From an uncultured Bacilli bacterium (GTDB lineage Bacteria > Bacillota_I > Bacilli_A > RFN20 > CAG-826), in the NCBI GenBank assembly GCA_944342125.1, contig CALVMF010000022.1, positions 1 through 14,708 of the forward strand: a stretch of DNA of 14,708 nt, in the 5' to 3' direction. Under the pieces are notes generated by a model that saw only the letters and a list, made by a program, of their open reading frames with translations, did not search any database and was not told the DNA's origin. The translations under genes were made by a program, and so were the position numbers. Positions 13,779-14,708 of the stretch are shown in pieces (within the stretch, counting starts at the first letter, position 1; the number at the start of each line of letters is the position of its first letter).

Positions 13779-13810
13779 AAAAAAATTTTTCACTGCTTAC
13801 ATTGAAAAAT
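13779..13810 (-). terminator. AT-rich terminator-like hairpin between the CAT-like gene and pnp
   Basis: On the minus strand, ATTTTTCA, a 10-nt loop and TGAAAAAT form a perfect 8-bp stem (13803-13810 with 13785-13792), directly followed by T residues (plus-strand A at 13779-13784). It begins 26 bp after the stop of the upstream gene and could end the uppP-CAT transcript. The stem has only one G-C pair per arm, so strength is doubtful and read-through into pnp is likely. Confidence 0.45.
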
Positions 13811-13836
13811 GTGCGTATAAAATCTTAAATAATGTC

Positions 13837-14511
13837 CTATTTATTGATTTCGATAAAATTTTCAAAATCGTCAATTATTTCTTGGGTCTTATTAAAGCCT
13901 TCTGCCATTGGAAAGCCATCAACAAGAGCGTGTGATGCAGTTAGATTTAAGGTCATCTTATATCGACCATTTTCTAAAACGTATTTCCCCCAAAGTGCAC
14001 GAGTGCAACTTTGAGAAGATTTATCTCCATAAATCATTGGATGAGTCATGCCAACAAAATCTAAAGTAGGTAAGCAAGAAAAATAAAAATCATCATAATA
14101 ATCGCTGTCGTTATAATTTTCGCGATGATTTGTGTTTGTTTTTTGAAACTCTACTTCTTGATGAGCTCTTTTATAAAACTCACTATACGATTTAGTGTAT
14201 TCATGTCTTCCATTATTAAAAGTTCCATCGACACATTTAATCGTATAAGTTGGTCTAATAGCTTCATAAAGCCTTACTTCACCATTTACTATTCTTAATC
14301 TAAATTCTTCCACTTCATTTAAAGCGACGGTTAAAGCGTATAAAAAATTGATAAAAAATGAGGTTTTTGTTTTCTTTGAGTAGTTAACAATATTAGTAAC
14401 ATCAAGCCTAACATCTAAACCATAAGTTGTGTTTTCAAAAGAATTGAACCGCAAAAATTGAGTTTTTCTATTCCATTTTTCAATATCTATAACTTTATAT
14501 TTATTAGCCAT
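13837..14511 (-). CDS. Chloramphenicol acetyltransferase-fold protein, substrate unknown
   Basis: The 224-aa protein matches the CatA family along its length. It has FINFLYALTVALNEVEEFRLR (52-72), then RPTYTI (86-91), a FYFSCLPTLDF segment (142-152) and the catalytic SHALVDGF (193-200) with H194 and D198 of the HxxxDG motif. True CatA enzymes use this His to acetylate chloramphenicol from acetyl-CoA as trimers. Here the usual second His before the catalytic one is Ser, the His after DG-aromatic is Pro, and the Trp and transition-state Ser of the PWxSF segment appear as Thr and Asp (D151). It may acetylate another hydroxylated compound; resistance should not be assumed. The ATG starts 1 bp after the uppP stop, with a GGAG sequence 12 nt upstream inside uppP, so the two genes are co-transcribed. 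Codon use resembles its neighbours, with no sign of recent acquisition. Confidence 0.8.
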   Translation of the reverse strand: MANKYKVIDIEKWNRKTQFLRFNSFENTTYGLDVRLDVTNIVNYSKKTKTSFFINFLYALTVALNEVEEFRLRIVNGEVRLYEAIRPTYTIKCVDGTFNNGRHEYTKSYSEFYKRAHQEVEFQKTNTNHRENYNDSDYYDDFYFSCLPTLDFVGMTHPMIYGDKSSQSCTRALWGKYVLENGRYKMTLNLTASHALVDGFPMAEGFNKTQEIIDDFENFIEINK

Positions 14512-14512
14512 G

Positions 14513-14708
14513 TTAATTCAAAACTCCAAAGGCAAATAATCCAATAAGAATCACGCCTAATACAATTCTATAATAGCCAAAGCCTATAAAGGTATGCTTT
14601 TTAATAAATTTCATCAATGTGTTAATAATGACTAAAGATGTTATAAAAGCGGCACCAAGACCAAAGATCATATATAAAGTCATGTCTAGATTCCAAGCGA
14701 CACCTTCA
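14513..14708 (-). CDS. uppP: Undecaprenyl-diphosphatase, C-terminal fragment (runs off the window)
   Basis: The 65 C-terminal codons before the TAA (14513-14515) read EGVAWNLDMTLYMIFGLGAA, then a hydrophobic helix, KFIKKHTFIGFGYYRIVLGV and a final hydrophobic helix ending GLFAFGVLN. The KFIKKHxFxxFxYYRIxLG block is characteristic of UppP (BacA) proteins. These membrane enzymes dephosphorylate undecaprenyl diphosphate to recycle the lipid carrier for cell wall synthesis and lower bacitracin sensitivity. Its presence implies a cell wall, arguing against a wall-less Mollicute. The catalytic N-terminal part lies outside the window. The next gene starts 1 bp after the stop. Confidence 0.85.
   Translation of the reverse strand, partial: EGVAWNLDMTLYMIFGLGAAFITSLVIINTLMKFIKKHTFIGFGYYRIVLGVILIGLFAFGVLN

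Noticed and set aside
13737..13793. An upstream in-frame ATG at 13791-13793 that would extend PNPase by 19 residues
   Set aside because: The extra peptide has no counterpart in known PNPases and would run through the palindrome and T tract. The internal ATG at 13734-13736 has a proper AAGGA site and the family's MKKVFELE start.
13837..14511. Calling the CAT-like gene a chloramphenicol resistance determinant
   Set aside because: Several active-site positions differ from proven enzymes, and the gene sits in a chromosomal housekeeping context without mobile-element signs.
1..14708. CRISPR arrays, insertion sequences, integrase genes, tRNA genes, toxin-antitoxin or defence systems
   Set aside because: No spaced direct repeats, transposase or integrase motifs, tRNA-like cloverleaf or defence-gene motifs were recognised on either strand.

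Overview
The window is AT-rich chromosomal DNA that looks like a low-GC, Firmicutes-related bacterium with a reduced gene set (Bacilli, Erysipelotrichia or a walled Mollicutes relative). The reasons are the strong A/T codon bias, the Firmicutes-type rRNA leader motif at the left edge, and the order pnp ... rnjB ... spoIIIE, which also occurs in Bacillus subtilis. TGA is a stop (it ends yfcE) and tryptophan is TGG, so the standard bacterial code is used, not the Mycoplasma code. No mobile element, CRISPR array or tRNA was seen. The genes are housekeeping genes and most lie on the minus strand.

Layout from left to right. Positions 1-140 hold a minus-strand promoter and a leader with the rRNA antitermination-type motif CTTTGAAAACTAAATA, so an rRNA operon probably starts just beyond position 1. 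Next is pdp (pyrimidine-nucleoside phosphorylase, minus). It is divergent from rsmF (rRNA m5C methyltransferase, plus), and a perfect 17-bp palindrome lies between the two promoters. rsmF converges on plsC and their stop codons overlap by 4 bp. A four-gene minus-strand operon follows in transcription order: spoIIIE/ftsK - acpS - pulA - plsC. Its junctions are overlaps or tiny gaps, so DNA translocation, acyl-carrier-protein activation, alpha-glucan debranching and phospholipid synthesis share one transcript.

Right of a clear intrinsic terminator (9068-9091) is an RNA-decay cluster transcribed pnp - yfcE - rnjB: PNPase, a small YfcE-type metallophosphodiesterase, and an RNase J2-like protein. 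In the last, nearly every metal ligand of the beta-lactamase core has been replaced, so it should be a non-catalytic partner or scaffold. The right end holds a chloramphenicol-acetyltransferase-fold protein with the catalytic His but an altered active site. It is translated one base after the partial uppP gene (undecaprenyl-diphosphatase), which runs off the window.

The points most worth a second look are: the RNase J pseudoenzyme inside a compact RNA-decay operon; three genes lacking a Shine-Dalgarno site but with a TATAAT-like hexamer 5-6 nt before the start codon, which suggests leaderless mRNAs; and the palindrome between pdp and rsmF, which has the 7-1-7 form of Fur/PerR-family boxes. 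All assignments come from reading the sequence and remembered family motifs; no database search was run.
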